A stretch of 64,000 bases of DNA from Microbacterium sp. SL75 (GCF_026625865.1 NZ_CP113067.1:2914001-2978000); one strand, 5' to 3'. Counted from the first letter of the stretch, positions 29,112 through 38,170 are shown. Numbers and translations are program-made. Notes: generated by a model from the sequence alone, not told the origin.

Positions 29112-30628
29112 CCGACCTCACCCGCCTGACCGCGGCCGACCTGGCCGCCAAGCTCGCCTCGTCCGAGGTGTCGAGCGTCGAGGCCACGCGAGCGCACCTC
29201 GACCGCATCGCCGCCGTCGACGGCGACGTGCACGCCTTCCTGCACGTGAGCGATCACGCCCTCGAGGTGGCCGCCGACATCGACCGCCGTCGCGCGGCGG
29301 GCGAGCAGCTCCACGAGCTCGCGGGCGTCCCACTCGCCGTCAAGGACGTGCTCGTGACCACTGACATGCCCTCCACGAGCGGGTCGAAGATCCTCGAGGG
29401 GTACATGTCGCCGTACGACGCGACCGTCGTCGCGCGCTCGCGCGCCGCCGGTCTCGTACCCCTCGGCAAGACGAACATGGACGAGTTCGCGATGGGCTCG
29501 TCCACCGAGTTCTCGGCCTACGGTCCCACCCGCAACCCCTGGGATCTCGACCGCATCCCCGGCGGCTCCGGCGGCGGGTCGGCTGCGGCCGTCGCCGCTT
29601 TCGAGGCGCCGCTGGCCCTCGGCTCCGACACCGGCGGCTCGATCCGCCAGCCGGCGCACGTCACGGGCACCGTGGGAGTGAAGCCGACCTACGGCGGCGT
29701 GAGCCGTTACGGCGCGATCGCCCTGGCATCCAGCCTCGATCAGGTGGGGCCCGTCACACGCACCGTGCTCGATGCGGGGCTTCTGCACGACGTCATCGGC
29801 GGGCACGACGCGAACGATTCGACCTCGCTCTCCGACGCGTGGCCGTCGTTCGCCGCCGCCGCCCGCGAGGGCGCGACCGGAGAGGTCCTCAAGGGCCTCA
29901 AGGTCGGCGTCATCCGCGAACTCGACGACCGCGGCTTCCAGAAGGGCGTGTCCGACTCGTTCCGCTCGTCGCTGGCGGCCATGGAGGCGCAGGGCGCCGA
30001 GATCGTCGACATCAGCGCCCCGCACTTCGAGTACGGCGTCGCCGCGTATTACCTCATCCTCCCCGCCGAAGCCTCGAGCAACCTCGCGAAGTTCGACTCG
30101 GTGCGCTTCGGGATGCGGGTGAACCCGCAGGGGGCAGCCACCGTCGAGAACGTCATGGCGCTCACGCGAGACGCGGGCTTCGGCCCCGAGGTCAAGCGTC
30201 GCATCATCCTGGGCACCTACGCCCTGTCCGCGGGCTACTACGACGCCTACTACGGCAGCGCGCAGAAGGTCCGCACGCTCATCCAGCAGGACTTCGACGC
30301 CGCTTTCGCGCAGGTCGACGTGATCGCGACGCCGTCGGCACCGACCACGGCCTTCCGACTGGGCGAGAAGATCGACGACCCGCTGCAGATGTACCTGAAC
30401 GACGTGACGACGATCCCCGCGAACCTCGCGGGAGTCCCCGGCATCTCGGTGCCGAGCGGTCTCGCCGCCGAAGACGGCCTGCCCGTCGGCATCCAGTTCC
30501 TCGCCCCCGCTCGCGAGGACGCGCGTCTGTACCGCGTCGGTGCGGCGCTCGAAGCGCTGCTCGTCGACCAATGGGGCGGACCGCTGCTCGACAAAGCCCC
30601 TTCCCTCACGAACGGAGCGTCGCTCTGA
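29108..30628 (+). CDS. gatA: Asp/Glu-tRNA amidotransferase subunit A
   Basis: GatA (506 aa) is the amidase that releases ammonia from glutamine. The Lys-Ser-cisSer triad is visible: [10 protein letters not shown] (Lys), [13 protein letters not shown], and [14 protein letters not shown] with the nucleophilic Ser. [26 protein letters not shown] is the amidase signature continuation. The last base of its stop is the first base of the gatB ATG. The complete GatCAB set implies that Gln-tRNA and/or Asn-tRNA is made by transamidation. Confidence 0.97.
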   Translation: MTDLTRLTAADLAAKLASSEVSSVEATRAHLDRIAAVDGDVHAFLHVSDHALEVAADIDRRRAAGEQLHELAGVPLAVKDVLVTTDMPSTSGSKILEGYMSPYDATVVARSRAAGLVPLGKTNMDEFAMGSSTEFSAYGPTRNPWDLDRIPGGSGGGSAAAVAAFEAPLALGSDTGGSIRQPAHVTGTVGVKPTYGGVSRYGAIALASSLDQVGPVTRTVLDAGLLHDVIGGHDANDSTSLSDAWPSFAAAAREGATGEVLKGLKVGVIRELDDRGFQKGVSDSFRSSLAAMEAQGAEIVDISAPHFEYGVAAYYLILPAEASSNLAKFDSVRFGMRVNPQGAATVENVMALTRDAGFGPEVKRRIILGTYALSAGYYDAYYGSAQKVRTLIQQDFDAAFAQVDVIATPSAPTTAFRLGEKIDDPLQMYLNDVTTIPANLAGVPGISVPSGLAAEDGLPVGIQFLAPAREDARLYRVGAALEALLVDQWGGPLLDKAPSLTNGASL

Positions 30629-32145
30629 TGGCGAAAGACGCACTCATGGACTTCGACGAGGCGCTCGAGATGTTCGAGCCCGTCCTCGGCTTCGAGGTGC
30701 ACGTCGAGCTGAACACGGCTACGAAGATGTTCTCGGCCGCACCCAACCCCGCGAACGAGGCCAACCACGGTGCCGAGCCGAACACGCTCGTCGCGCCGGT
30801 CGACATGGGTCTTCCCGGAGCCCTTCCCGTGGTGAACGCCGAGGCGATCCGCTCGTCGATCAGCCTGGGCCTGGCGCTGGGGTGCTCTATCGCTGCGTCG
30901 AGCCGGTTCGCGCGGAAGAACTACTTCTATCCCGATCTCGGTAAGAACTATCAGATCTCCCAGTACGACGAGCCGATCGCCTTCGAGGGCTCGGTCGAGG
31001 TCGAACTCGAAGACGGCACCATCGTGACCGTGCCCATCGAGCGTGCGCACATGGAAGAAGACGCGGGCAAGCTGACCCACATGGGCGGCGCGACCGGTCG
31101 CATCCAGGGCGCCGAGTACTCGCTGGTCGACTACAACCGCGCGGGCGTCCCCCTCGTCGAGATCGTCACCAAGCCGATCTTCGGCGCCGAGCACGCCGCT
31201 CCCGCTCTGGCGAAGGCGTACGTCGCGACCATCCGCGACATCGTGCGCGGTCTGGGTATCTCCGAGGCCAAGCTCGAGCGCGGGAACCTCCGCTGCGACG
31301 CCAACGTCTCGTTGCGCCCCCGCGGCCAGGAGAAGCTGGGCACGCGCACCGAGACGAAGAACGTCAACTCGATGCGTTCGGTGGAGCGTGCGGTGCGCTA
31401 CGAGATCCAGCGTCAGGCGGCGATCCTCGCCAAGGGCGGCACCATCACGCAAGAGACGCGTCACTGGCACGAGGACACGGGTCGCACCTCGCCGGGTCGT
31501 CCGAAGTCGGATGCCGACGACTACCGTTACTTCCCCGAGCCAGACCTGCTGCCGGTCGTGCCCGCTCCCGAGCTGATCGAGGAGCTGCGCGCCGCACTGC
31601 CGGAGCCGCCGGCGGCACGTCGTCGCCGGCTCAAGGCCGAGTGGGGCTTCACCGACCTCGAGTTCCAGGACGTCGCCAACGGCGGACTGCTCGACGCGGT
31701 GGCCGACACGATCGCCGCGGGTGCTGCGCCGGCTTCTGCCCGCAAGTGGTGGACGGGGGAGATCACCCGCGTCGCCAACGCGCAGGAGCGCGACGCCGCC
31801 GATCTCGTATCGCCCGAGAACGTCGCCGCCCTGCAGAAGCTGATCGACGCCGGGACCCTCACCGACAAGCTGGCGCGCCAGGTGCTCGAGGGTGTCATCG
31901 CCGGCGAGGGCACCCCGCAGGAGGTCGTCGACGCCCGCGGTCTCGCCGTCGTCTCGGATGACGGAGCGCTCATCGCGGCGATCGACGATGCCCTGGCGGC
32001 TCAGCCCGACGTACTCGCGAAGATCCGTGACGGCAAGGTTCAGGCCGCCGGCGCCGTCATCGGCGCGGTCATGAAGGCGATGAAGGGCCAGGCCGACGCC
32101 GCGCGCGTGCGCGAGCTCGTCCTGGAGCGCGCCGCCGCGCAGTAG
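30628..32145 (+). CDS. gatB: Asp/Glu-tRNA amidotransferase subunit B
   Basis: GatB (505 aa) phosphorylates the mischarged aminoacyl-tRNA and binds t[73 protein letters not shown] and [11 protein letters not shown] are all standard. The C-terminal YqeY-like tail ([19 protein letters not shown] and the final [20 protein letters not shown]) is complete. The ATG at 30628 overlaps the gatA stop. Confidence 0.97.
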   Translation: MAKDALMDFDEALEMFEPVLGFEVHVELNTATKMFSAAPNPANEANHGAEPNTLVAPVDMGLPGALPVVNAEAIRSSISLGLALGCSIAASSRFARKNYFYPDLGKNYQISQYDEPIAFEGSVEVELEDGTIVTVPIERAHMEEDAGKLTHMGGATGRIQGAEYSLVDYNRAGVPLVEIVTKPIFGAEHAAPALAKAYVATIRDIVRGLGISEAKLERGNLRCDANVSLRPRGQEKLGTRTETKNVNSMRSVERAVRYEIQRQAAILAKGGTITQETRHWHEDTGRTSPGRPKSDADDYRYFPEPDLLPVVPAPELIEELRAALPEPPAARRRRLKAEWGFTDLEFQDVANGGLLDAVADTIAAGAAPASARKWWTGEITRVANAQERDAADLVSPENVAALQKLIDAGTLTDKLARQVLEGVIAGEGTPQEVVDARGLAVVSDDGALIAAIDDALAAQPDVLAKIRDGKVQAAGAVIGAVMKAMKGQADAARVRELVLERAAAQ

Positions 32146-32150
32146 GACTC

Positions 32151-32200
32151 CGGATGCCACGACCTCGGCCGTCTCGTACGGCTCGGGGTCGTGGCATCCG
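32151..32200 (+). terminator. Long GGATGCC-type hairpin after gatB
   Basis: The 14-bp arms cggatgccacgacc and ggtcgtggcatccg enclose a loop that also pairs partly. There is no clear T-run. It probably ends the gatCAB transcript. Confidence 0.7.
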
Positions 32201-32265
32201 TCGTTCGCGGAGTTCCCTCTGCGGGGCCGGATCCGATGTCGGAGGTCCGGGAGAGAATGGATGCC

Positions 32266-33522
32266 ATGGGACGAGGTGATGGGACGGGACGCATCGTCTC
32301 GCGCCCCGACGCCGACGACACGGGTGCGGGTATTCTGCACGTCGACATGGACGCGTTCTTCGCTTCCGTCGCGGTCCTCGACGATCCGTCGCTCGCGGGG
32401 AAGCCGCTGATCATCGGCGGCTCCGAGGGGCGCGGTGTCGTCTCGAGCGCCTCGTACGAAGCGCGCCGATACGGCGTCAAGTCGGCGATGCCGGTGGCCA
32501 TCGCGCTGCGACTGTGCCCGACGGCGATCGTCGTGAATCCGCCGTATCACCGGTACACAGAGATGTCGCGACAGGTCATGGGGATCTTCCACGACGTTAC
32601 GCCGCTGGTCGAGCCGCTCTCGATCGACGAGGCCTTTCTCGACGTCCGCGGCGCGAGACGACTCTGGGGGAGTCCCGGCACGATCGCCCGCGACCTTCGC
32701 GCGCGGGTGAAGGCCGAGACGGGGCTCACCTGCAGTATCGGTGTCGCCGCGACCAAACACGTCGCCAAGATGGCCTCGACGATCTCGAAGCCCGACGGAC
32801 TGCTGGTCGTCGCGGCCGCCGACACCGAGGCGTTCCTTCGCCCTCGGTCGGTGCGGGCGCTGTGGGGCGTCGGGCCGAAGGCCGCCGAAGCACTCGAATC
32901 GCGCGGCATCCGTCTTGTCTCCGACGTCCTCGACACCCCGCGGCACGCGCTCGACCAGGTCCTCGGTGCGGCGATGGGGGAGCGGATCTGGCACCTCTCG
33001 CGCGGGATCGACGCTCGCGAGGTGCACACGGGCCGCACCGAGAAGAGCATCGGGCACGAAGAGACGTTCCACACCGACATCTCCGACACGCGCCTGTTGC
33101 ACGTCGAGCTGCGACGGCTGGCCGATCGGGTCGGGGCGCGTCTTCGCGGGCAGCAGTATGAGGCGTCGACGATCTCGATCAAGGTGCGCTTCTCGGACTT
33201 CACGACCCTCAGCCGTTCGCGCACGCTGAAGGAGCCGACATCGGTCGGCCAGCGCATCGGCGACGCGGCGATCGAGCTCTTCGACGGGCTCGAGCGCCGG
33301 CAGGCCGTGCGCCTCGTCGGAGTCCGTGGAGAGAAGCTGAAGCCCGCGGTGATGGCCGCAACCCTGTGGGATGACGACGCCGAGTGGCGCCGCGTCGAAG
33401 GCGCCCTCGACGGTGCCACGGCGCGCTTCGGTCGGGGGGCGGTGACACGGGGATCGCTTCTGGGGCCGTCGCGCGGAGGGGGAGCGCTGCCGACGAATGC
33501 CCGCCCGTCGTACGATCACTGA
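32266..33522 (+). CDS. dinB: DNA polymerase IV
   Basis: This 418-aa Y-family translesion polymerase shows ILHVDMDAFFASVAVLDD, VSSASYEARRYGVKSAMP, LSIDEAFLDV (two catalytic carboxylates), TCSIGVAATKHVAKMAS and LWGVGPKAAEALESRG, then a little-finger domain (KSIGHEETFHTDI, STISIKVRFSDFTTLSRS). No clamp-binding pentapeptide is obvious at the C-terminus, which is a short Gly/Ser-rich tail. The ATG at 32266 has a GGGAGAG site 10 nt upstream; ATG 32257 is possible. Confidence 0.93.
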   Translation: MGRGDGTGRIVSRPDADDTGAGILHVDMDAFFASVAVLDDPSLAGKPLIIGGSEGRGVVSSASYEARRYGVKSAMPVAIALRLCPTAIVVNPPYHRYTEMSRQVMGIFHDVTPLVEPLSIDEAFLDVRGARRLWGSPGTIARDLRARVKAETGLTCSIGVAATKHVAKMASTISKPDGLLVVAAADTEAFLRPRSVRALWGVGPKAAEALESRGIRLVSDVLDTPRHALDQVLGAAMGERIWHLSRGIDAREVHTGRTEKSIGHEETFHTDISDTRLLHVELRRLADRVGARLRGQQYEASTISIKVRFSDFTTLSRSRTLKEPTSVGQRIGDAAIELFDGLERRQAVRLVGVRGEKLKPAVMAATLWDDDAEWRRVEGALDGATARFGRGAVTRGSLLGPSRGGGALPTNARPSYDH

Positions 33523-33611
33523 ACCGCCACCTGTCGTGGAGCGCTCCGTCGGCTTCTGGTGCACGGCCGGACGCCGTATGCAACACCCTGGGCCGGTCGC
33601 CGGCGGGCCGC

Positions 33612-33617
33612 TACGGT
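33612..33617 (+). promoter_or_regulatory. -10 box TACGGT, leaderless
   Basis: TACGGT lies 6 nt before the ATG of the YtfJ-like gene. Confidence 0.4.
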
Positions 33618-33623
33618 GGGCTC

Positions 33624-33944
33624 ATGCCCAACATCGCATTGGAACTCGGCAAGCAGGCCACGAGCTTCGGCGTCACCTCCGCCTATGGCGAGCAGCAGGA
33701 CGTCGACGGTGTGCGCATCGTCCCCGTCGCCCTCGTCTGGGCCGGGTACGGCGGCGGCTCCGACGAGCAGGGGAACGGCGGCGGTGGCGGGGGCGGTTAC
33801 ACCCTTCCGCTCGGCGCCTACATCCGTCGTGGCGACGATCTGCGGTTCGACCCGAACCTCGTCTCGCTCTTGGCCGTCGGCATCCCGTTCGTGTGGGTAG
33901 CAGGCCGTGCCCTCAGCCGTGTCATCCGCGCTCTCAAGAAGTAG
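33624..33944 (+). CDS. GerW/YtfJ-like small protein
   Basis: The 106-aa product resembles the YtfJ/GerW family: VTSAYGEQQDVDGVRIVPVALVWAGYG, a poly-Gly stretch (about 52-61, eight glycines) and PLGAYIRRGDDLRFDPN, which match the family's beta strand - Gly-rich - beta strand layout. A C-terminal hydrophobic helix (LVSLLAVGIPFVWVAGRAL) could anchor it in the membrane. The family is named after a spore germination protein, but this lineage does not sporulate, so the role is unknown. It overlaps the next gene by 38 nt. Confidence 0.6.
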   Translation: MPNIALELGKQATSFGVTSAYGEQQDVDGVRIVPVALVWAGYGGGSDEQGNGGGGGGGYTLPLGAYIRRGDDLRFDPNLVSLLAVGIPFVWVAGRALSRVIRALKK

Positions 33945-34512
33945 CGCAGACCCGGTCGACGACGCTCTCACGGCGGCCCTCGGGGCGGTGAGAGCGCATA
34001 TCGTCGCGGTCGGGGCCGCGAATCCGGTCGTCGCCCTCGACGGCCGTAGCGGGGCGGGGAAGAGCTCTCTGGCCCGACGGCTCGTTGCGGCGTGGCCCGG
34101 GCGCGGGCGCGTGCAACTGGTCGCGCTCGACGATGTGTATCCCGGGTGGGACGGGCTCGCCGCCGGCGTCGAGTACGCACGGCAGACGATCCTGTCGCCG
34201 CACGCTCGTGGTCTCGTCGGCGTATGGGAGAGATGGGACTGGGAGACCGGCTCGCGCGCGGAGCCGTACGCCGTCGATCCTTCGTTGCCGCTCGTCGTGG
34301 AAGGGGCAGGACTCCTGACGCCCGAGGTCGCCCGCCTCGCCGACGTCTCGGTGTGGGTCGATGCGCCGCTCCCGTCGCGCAAGGCGCGCGCCCTCGGGCG
34401 AGATGGCGACACCTACCGTCCGCATTGGGCCCGGTGGGCCGCCCAGGAGGACCGCCACCTCGCAGCTCACGACCCGGCGGGCCTCGCCGACCTCGTCCTG
34501 TCCATTCCCTGA
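33907..34512 (+). CDS. P-loop NTPase, small nucleoside/uridine-kinase-like
   Basis: The 201-aa protein has a Walker A motif (VVALDGRSGAGKSSLARRL, about 42-60), a base-binding region (LVALDDVYPGWDGLAAG) and a Walker-B-like strand (LPLVVEGAGLLTPE). The Ala/Ser/Arg-rich stretch (APLPSRKARALGRDGDTYRPHW) looks like a lid. It resembles actinobacterial uridine-kinase-like ATPases, but the substrate cannot be read from the sequence. The GTG start overlaps the preceding gene by 38 nt, an unusually long coupling. Confidence 0.7.
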   Translation: MPSAVSSALSRSSADPVDDALTAALGAVRAHIVAVGAANPVVALDGRSGAGKSSLARRLVAAWPGRGRVQLVALDDVYPGWDGLAAGVEYARQTILSPHARGLVGVWERWDWETGSRAEPYAVDPSLPLVVEGAGLLTPEVARLADVSVWVDAPLPSRKARALGRDGDTYRPHWARWAAQEDRHLAAHDPAGLADLVLSIP

Positions 34513-34531
34513 TCATTGGTGGCGAGTGGGG

Positions 34532-34885
34532 ATGCCGGTGAGCGGGAAGAGACGTCTGTGGTTCGCCGCGTTCGCGACGATCGTCGTGGTGGCGTCGATC
34601 ACCTCTCGGGCGGTTTCAGAGCCTCCCCGCCCGCTCCAGCGCGAGGGGGACAGGTCCGCGGCCGCCTTCGCAGATGAGACGGTGCTCGATCACCTGCGCT
34701 CGTTGGTTCGGGTCTCGGACCATCCCTCTCGCGAGGCGGCGGCGTTCCTCGCCCGCGCCGCAACGGAGCTGGGGGACCTCTTCCCGTTCGATCTCGTGCT
34801 GCTGTCGCAGAAGGGCGATACCTTCGTGGTGGCTTCGTACCGCTTCGAGGAAGGTTCCGACCTGCTGGGGCTGACGGGCGCCTAA
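34532..34885 (+). CDS. Hypothetical membrane-anchored protein
   Basis: The 117-aa product has an N-terminal hydrophobic segment (LWFAAFATIVVVASITS) that is probably a signal anchor. It continues with an Arg/Glu/Asp-rich helical region (VLDHLRSLVRVSDHPSREAAAFLARAATEL) and a short beta hairpin (DLVLLSQKGDTFVVASYRF). I recognise no family. It is 19 nt downstream of the P-loop gene. The ATG at 34532 is preceded by a weak site. Confidence 0.5.
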   Translation: MPVSGKRRLWFAAFATIVVVASITSRAVSEPPRPLQREGDRSAAAFADETVLDHLRSLVRVSDHPSREAAAFLARAATELGDLFPFDLVLLSQKGDTFVVASYRFEEGSDLLGLTGA

Positions 34886-34908
34886 TGGGTTCGAGCGTGC
34901 CGGGAGTA

Positions 34909-34936
34909 CGTCGTGGCGACGGATCGCGTCACGACG
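34909..34936. terminator. Possible hairpin between convergent genes
   Basis: Arms cgtcgtg and cacgacg are separated by 14 nt in the 120-nt gap before the DUF2017 gene end. The signal is weak. Confidence 0.35.
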
Positions 34937-35005
34937 TCCGCCGTCGCCTGCCCGCCAGGGACACCGGAACGGCCCCGCGGGCGCGGCGACTGACGACCTA
35001 TCGCG

Positions 35006-35488
35006 TCAGGCCCTGCCGAGGGCGCCGATGAGCCCGTCCAGTCGGTAGCCGATCCAGTCGTACACGCCGAACCGGGGATCATCCGAGTCGTGGTCGTCGT
35101 CGTTCTGGATGCCGAGACGGGTCGCCATGACCAGCCGCAGCGCCGAGAGGGTCCGCATCCAGGCGAGCGCCTCCGTTTCGCCGAGGGCCACGGCGATCGC
35201 CGCGTCCGGGTCGCTCTCGGGGTCGAGGTCGGCCCCGTCCAGACCGAGCGTGTGCAGCACCGTCGCGACGTCCTGGGATCGGCGCTCCAGGAGGTCCTCG
35301 CCCGTGAGGCGGCGGAACTCACGGCTCGCGTCGGCGTCGTCGGGGTAGGCGTCGGGAAGCAGACGCTCGATGGCGGGGTCGGCTTCGGAGCGGGAGTCCG
35401 CCAGGAGGTCGCGGAACTGTCCGACGATGCCGGCCAGGTGCAGGGCTTCGAGTCCGCTGATCTCCAGCACGACGATTCGCTCGTTCAC
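35006..35488 (-). CDS. DUF2017 family protein
   Basis: This 160-aa protein matches the DUF2017 family that sits beside clpS in actinobacteria: LEISGLEALHLAGIVGQFRDLL, LLPDAYPDDADASREFRRLTG, and the C-terminal FGVYDWIGYRLDGLIGALG. Its function is unknown; family conservation with clpS suggests a link to ClpAP/ClpCP proteolysis. The GTG at 35488 overlaps the clpS stop. Confidence 0.9.
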   Translation of the reverse strand: MNERIVVLEISGLEALHLAGIVGQFRDLLADSRSEADPAIERLLPDAYPDDADASREFRRLTGEDLLERRSQDVATVLHTLGLDGADLDPESDPDAAIAVALGETEALAWMRTLSALRLVMATRLGIQNDDDHDSDDPRFGVYDWIGYRLDGLIGALGRA

Positions 35489-35784
35489 GCGGGGTCCTTC
35501 CTGAGCGTGGCCCACAGGCCGAAGTCGTGCATCGCCTGCACGTGCGCTTCCATCACCTCGCGGGGACCGCGAGCCACGACCGCGTGACCGTCGTGGTGAA
35601 CCGCGAGCATGAGTCTGTTCGCGGTGGGGGCGTCGAACCCGAAGTACGTGCGGAAGATGTGCGTGACGTAGCTCATGAGGTTGACGGGGTCGTTCCACAC
35701 GACCGTCTGCCACGACGCCGGCGGTGCGGCAGCGAGGCTCGTGTCGAGATCGACGTCGAGATCGGGAGTGGCCAGGCCCGCCAT
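35485..35784 (-). CDS. clpS: ATP-dependent Clp protease adaptor ClpS
   Basis: ClpS (99 aa) delivers N-degron substrates to ClpC/ClpA. WQTVVWNDPVNLMSYVTHIFRTYFGF is the core: the WNDPVN loop and the Met hydrophobic pocket are present. LAVHHDGHAVVARGPREVMEAHVQAMH completes it. The start at 35784 overlaps the preceding stop by one base (TGATG). Together with the metallopeptidase and DUF2017 genes it forms a three-gene operon. Confidence 0.95.
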   Translation of the reverse strand: MAGLATPDLDVDLDTSLAAAPPASWQTVVWNDPVNLMSYVTHIFRTYFGFDAPTANRLMLAVHHDGHAVVARGPREVMEAHVQAMHDFGLWATLRKDPA

Positions 35785-36161
35785 CACGCCCACCCCAGCT
35801 CGTGCAGGCGCTCGTCGTCGATGCCGTAGAAGTGTGCGATCTCGTGGACCAGAGTGGTGTGGATCTCATCGCGCAGCTGGGTCTCGTCGTCGCACGCGGC
35901 GAGGTGAGGCTCGCGGTAGACGATGATCCGGTCGGGGAGTTCGCCGACCCCGTACCTCTCGCGCTCGGTGAGCGCCCAGCCGTCGTACAGGCCGAGCAGA
36001 TCGAGAGACCCGTCCTCCGGGCGGTCTTCGACGACGAAGATCACGTTGTCCAGACCGTCGACCATGTCGTCGGGCAGCTGGTCCAGCTCATCGATCACGA
36101 GCTTCTCGAACGACGCTGCGTCCATCTCGAGCGTCGGGCGCGCGTCGACATCGTCGTTCAC
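35784..36161 (-). CDS. Metallopeptidase family protein (HExxH)
   Basis: The 125-aa protein contains HEIAHFYGIDDERLHELGW: an HExxH zinc-binding motif followed by a downstream Asp/Glu, as in the small bacterial metallopeptidase family (TgtA5/UPF-like) that sits next to clpS. DRIIVYREPHLAACDDETQLRDEIHTTLV leads into it. It is the first gene of the operon with clpS and the DUF2017 gene. The GTG start is 36161, with a possible TAGAAT box about 70 nt upstream. Confidence 0.85.
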   Translation of the reverse strand: MNDDVDARPTLEMDAASFEKLVIDELDQLPDDMVDGLDNVIFVVEDRPEDGSLDLLGLYDGWALTERERYGVGELPDRIIVYREPHLAACDDETQLRDEIHTTLVHEIAHFYGIDDERLHELGWA

Positions 36162-36194
36162 GGCGGGCCTCCCGGGGGTCTCGAGCCGTCTGAG

Positions 36195-36221
36195 GGATGC
36201 CGGCGGCTTGCCGTGGCATCC
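36195..36221 (-). repeat. GGATGCC hairpin upstream of the metallopeptidase
   Basis: Arms GGATGCC and GGCATCC enclose an inner CGGC-TT-GCCG stem. It is one of several such hairpins in the window. It lies downstream of the tRNA-His terminator and inside the promoter region of the metallopeptidase operon. Confidence 0.7.
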
Positions 36222-36264
36222 TTCGTCGATTCTACGGCGCGGGGGAGTGCGGGGTTCGGATGAC

Positions 36265-36298
36265 GAAGGCCCGGCGAGCGATGCTCTGCCGGGCCTTC
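36265..36298 (-). terminator. tRNA-His terminator
   Basis: Perfect 11-bp arms gaaggcccggc and gccgggccttc lie just downstream of the tRNA-His gene (minus strand). Confidence 0.85.
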
Positions 36299-36306
36299 GG
36301 GAATGG

Positions 36307-36380
36307 GGTGGCTAACGGGACTTGAACCCGCGACCCCCGCGACCACAACGCGGTGCTCTACCGACTGAGCTATAGCCACC
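36307..36380 (-). tRNA. tRNA-His (GTG)
   Basis: The minus strand reads GTGGCTATAGCTCAGTCGG, an anticodon loop TTGTGGT (anticodon GTG at 36344-36346) and GGTTCAAGTCC in the T arm. An extra G at the 5' end (36380) pairs with the discriminator C, the special feature of tRNA-His. No CCA is encoded. Confidence 0.95.
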
Positions 36381-36415
36381 ATGTGCCTGCCGAAGCAGAC
36401 AACTGAACGATTATG

Positions 36416-37042
36416 TCATACGTCCAGCGCGAACGACGACACGGCCGTGGCCGAGACGGCCTTGGCCTCTTCGCTCGTCGGACCGGGCTGCGGCACGAAG
36501 ACCGCTGCACGGTAGTAGGCGAGTTCGCGGATCGATTCGCGAATGTCGGCCAGCGCGCGGTGCCCGCCGTTCTTCGCCGGGGCCTGGAAGTAGGCGCGCG
36601 GGTACCAGCGGCGCGACAACTCCTTGATGCTGGACACATCGACATTGCGGTAGTGCAGCCAGCGATCGACCCGCGGCATGTACTTCGCCAAGAACATGCG
36701 ATCCGTGCCGATCGTGTTGCCCGCGAGGGGGGCTTTGCCCTCGACCGGTGCGAAGCGCTGGATGTACTCGAGGGTCTGGAACTCGGCATCCGCCAGGCTC
36801 ACACCGTTCGGGATCTCGTCGAGAAGCCCGGAGGAGCGGTGCATCTCGGTGACGAACTCGCCCATGTTGGCGAGAGCGGAGTCGTCGGGCTTGATGACGA
36901 TCTGGAAGCCCGGGTCGAGCACGTTCAGCTCGAAATCGGTGATGACGACCGCGATCTCGACCAGCTCGTCGACGCCGAGGTCGAGGCCCGTCATCTCGCA
37001 GTCGATCCAGACGAGCCGGTCGTTCTCGGAGGCGTTTACCAT
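36416..37042 (-). CDS. orn: Oligoribonuclease
   Basis: Orn (208 aa) degrades RNA dinucleotides, the last step of RNA and c-di-nucleotide turnover. DEDDh motifs: LVWIDCEMTGLD (Asp, Glu), GNTIGTDRMFLAKYMP (Asp) and NGGHRALADIRESIRELAYYR (His, Asp). SIKELSRRWYP is also typical. I chose ATG 37042 because a TAGGAT box lies 6 nt in front of it, giving a leaderless start; GTG 37048 would overlap that spacer. It sits between tRNA-His and tRNA-Arg. Confidence 0.96.
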   Translation of the reverse strand: MVNASENDRLVWIDCEMTGLDLGVDELVEIAVVITDFELNVLDPGFQIVIKPDDSALANMGEFVTEMHRSSGLLDEIPNGVSLADAEFQTLEYIQRFAPVEGKAPLAGNTIGTDRMFLAKYMPRVDRWLHYRNVDVSSIKELSRRWYPRAYFQAPAKNGGHRALADIRESIRELAYYRAAVFVPQPGPTSEEAKAVSATAVSSFALDV

Positions 37043-37048
37043 TCCCAC

Positions 37049-37054
37049 ATCCTA
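37049..37054 (-). promoter_or_regulatory. -10 box TAGGAT for orn, leaderless
   Basis: TAGGAT on the minus strand is 6 nt before ATG 37042 and decides between two possible starts. Confidence 0.5.
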
Positions 37055-37080
37055 GTGAGGGGTTCCGGCACCGGTTCTGG

Positions 37081-37153
37081 TCCCCCAGACACGATTCGAA
37101 CGTGTGACCGGCGGATTAGAAGGCCGCTGCTCTATCCACTGAGCTACTGGGGG
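37081..37153 (-). tRNA. tRNA-Arg (TCT)
   Basis: The minus strand reads CCCCCAGTAGCTCAGTGG, an anticodon loop CTTCTAA (anticodon TCT, reading AGA), GGTTCGAATC-type T arm (ACACGTTCGAATCGTGT) and a 7-bp acceptor stem closing with GGGGGA. It has no encoded CCA. Confidence 0.93.
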
Positions 37154-37254
37154 TCGAACCCAGGATATCGCCCGGTCCCGCCACGCCGCGCCAGCCCCTG
37201 GCGCGTCCGTCGGGGCGGCGGTACATTCCGGGCATCGAGAGCAAAGGAGCGCTC

Positions 37255-37464
37255 ATGTCCGAGACAGCGACACGACGAATCTGGGTGGCCTACGGGCCCA
37301 ACGGAGTCGTGGGCAAGATCCAGAAGGATGCAGACGGCTATCGCGTCCACATGGCGGGTAAAGACGCCCCGTTGGGGGTGTACCCCTCGATGGAGATCGC
37401 GAAGAACGCGGTGCACTCCCACCTGAAGCCCGGGAGCGAGCGGCCGGAGTTCCGCGAGCACTGA
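37255..37464 (+). CDS. Small conserved hypothetical protein
   Basis: A 69-residue soluble protein: RIWVAYGPNGVVGKIQKDADGY, then RVHMAGKDAPLGVYPSMEIAKNAVHSHL. The strand-strand-helix layout and the 'A-K-N-A-V-H-S-H-L' end look like a compact alpha/beta domain. It has an AAAGGAG ribosome site at a good distance and normal codon use, so it is a real gene. No function is known. Confidence 0.75.
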   Translation: MSETATRRIWVAYGPNGVVGKIQKDADGYRVHMAGKDAPLGVYPSMEIAKNAVHSHLKPGSERPEFREH

Positions 37465-37506
37465 GGGCGGCCGGCCCGGTCGCGCAGGGCTTTTCCCCGC
37501 GCTGAC

Positions 37507-38115
37507 TCAGGCGTTCGCCACGGCGCGCGGACGACTCACGGGCTTCGGCGTGGCGAACAGGGGCAGAGCGAGGTGGACCAGCGGTCCGATGCCCAGGGCG
37601 AACACGACGGTACCGATTCCCACGGTGCCGCCGAGGAGCCACCCCAGAGTCAGCACGGATCCCTCGACCCCGAGCCGGCAGGCCCAGATGGGCCAGCCGA
37701 AGCGCAGGTTCATGCCCGTCATGAGCCCGTCTCTGGGGCCGGGTCCGAAGTGGGCTCCGATGTAGAGCCCGGATGCCACGGCCACCAGCACGACCCCGGC
37801 GACCAGCATGAGCGCCTGGAGCCAGAATGCGTCGGGGTGGGGGAGGAACCCCAGTGCCAGCTGAAGGCTCGTGCCCACCAGCAGGATGTTGGCCACGGTT
37901 CCGACACCCGGCTTCTGACGCAGCGGGATCCACAGGAGCAGGACGCCCACTCCGACGATGTTCGTGATCCAGCCGATCCCGATCCCGGTGACGCGGGAGA
38001 GGCCCTGCGCGAACACGGTCCAGGGGTCGACGCCCAGGCCGGCGGCGACGGTGACGGCACAGCCGAGGCCGTACAACACGAGTCCGACGAGGAGGCGGGC
38101 GATCCGAGAAGGCAT
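37507..38115 (-). CDS. YczE/YitT-like membrane protein
   Basis: This 202-aa membrane protein has about five to six hydrophobic helices: LLVGLVLYGLGCAVTVAAGLG, WITNIVGVGVLLLWIPL, ANILLVGTSLQLALGFLP and LVAGVVLVAVASGLYIGA. GLGVDPWTVFAQGL and GPGPRDGLMTGMNLRFGWPIW are YczE family signatures. YczE proteins are often divergent from a MocR regulator, as here. The transported substrate is not known. ATG 38115 is preferred over the TTG at 38127. Confidence 0.85.
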   Translation of the reverse strand: MPSRIARLLVGLVLYGLGCAVTVAAGLGVDPWTVFAQGLSRVTGIGIGWITNIVGVGVLLLWIPLRQKPGVGTVANILLVGTSLQLALGFLPHPDAFWLQALMLVAGVVLVAVASGLYIGAHFGPGPRDGLMTGMNLRFGWPIWACRLGVEGSVLTLGWLLGGTVGIGTVVFALGIGPLVHLALPLFATPKPVSRPRAVANA

Positions 38116-38123
38116 GGACAGAT

Positions 38124-38139
38124 CCAATCATGCGATTGG
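38124..38139. promoter_or_regulatory. Palindromic operator candidate in the MocR/YczE divergent gap
   Basis: CCAATC-ATGC-GATTGG is a perfect inverted repeat in the 61-bp gap. A third half-site GCCAATT at 38154-38160 is inverted to ATTGGC at 38135-38140. This is where a regulator of both genes would bind; the natural guess is the adjacent MocR protein. Confidence 0.6.
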
Positions 38140-38164
38140 CTTTTGGGAAGGATGCCAATTCGAC

Positions 38165-38170
38165 TATGGT
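38165..38170 (+). promoter_or_regulatory. -10 box TATGGT for the MocR gene, leaderless
   Basis: TATGGT lies 6 nt before the ATG of the regulator, immediately beyond the CCAAT-type half-sites, consistent with autoregulation. Confidence 0.45.

Noticed and set aside
30250-33564. An open minus-strand frame of 1104 codons antisense to gatA, gatB and dinB
   Set aside because: It is a shadow of three clear plus-strand genes with strong family motifs and good starts. The translated protein is low-complexity, with no domain.
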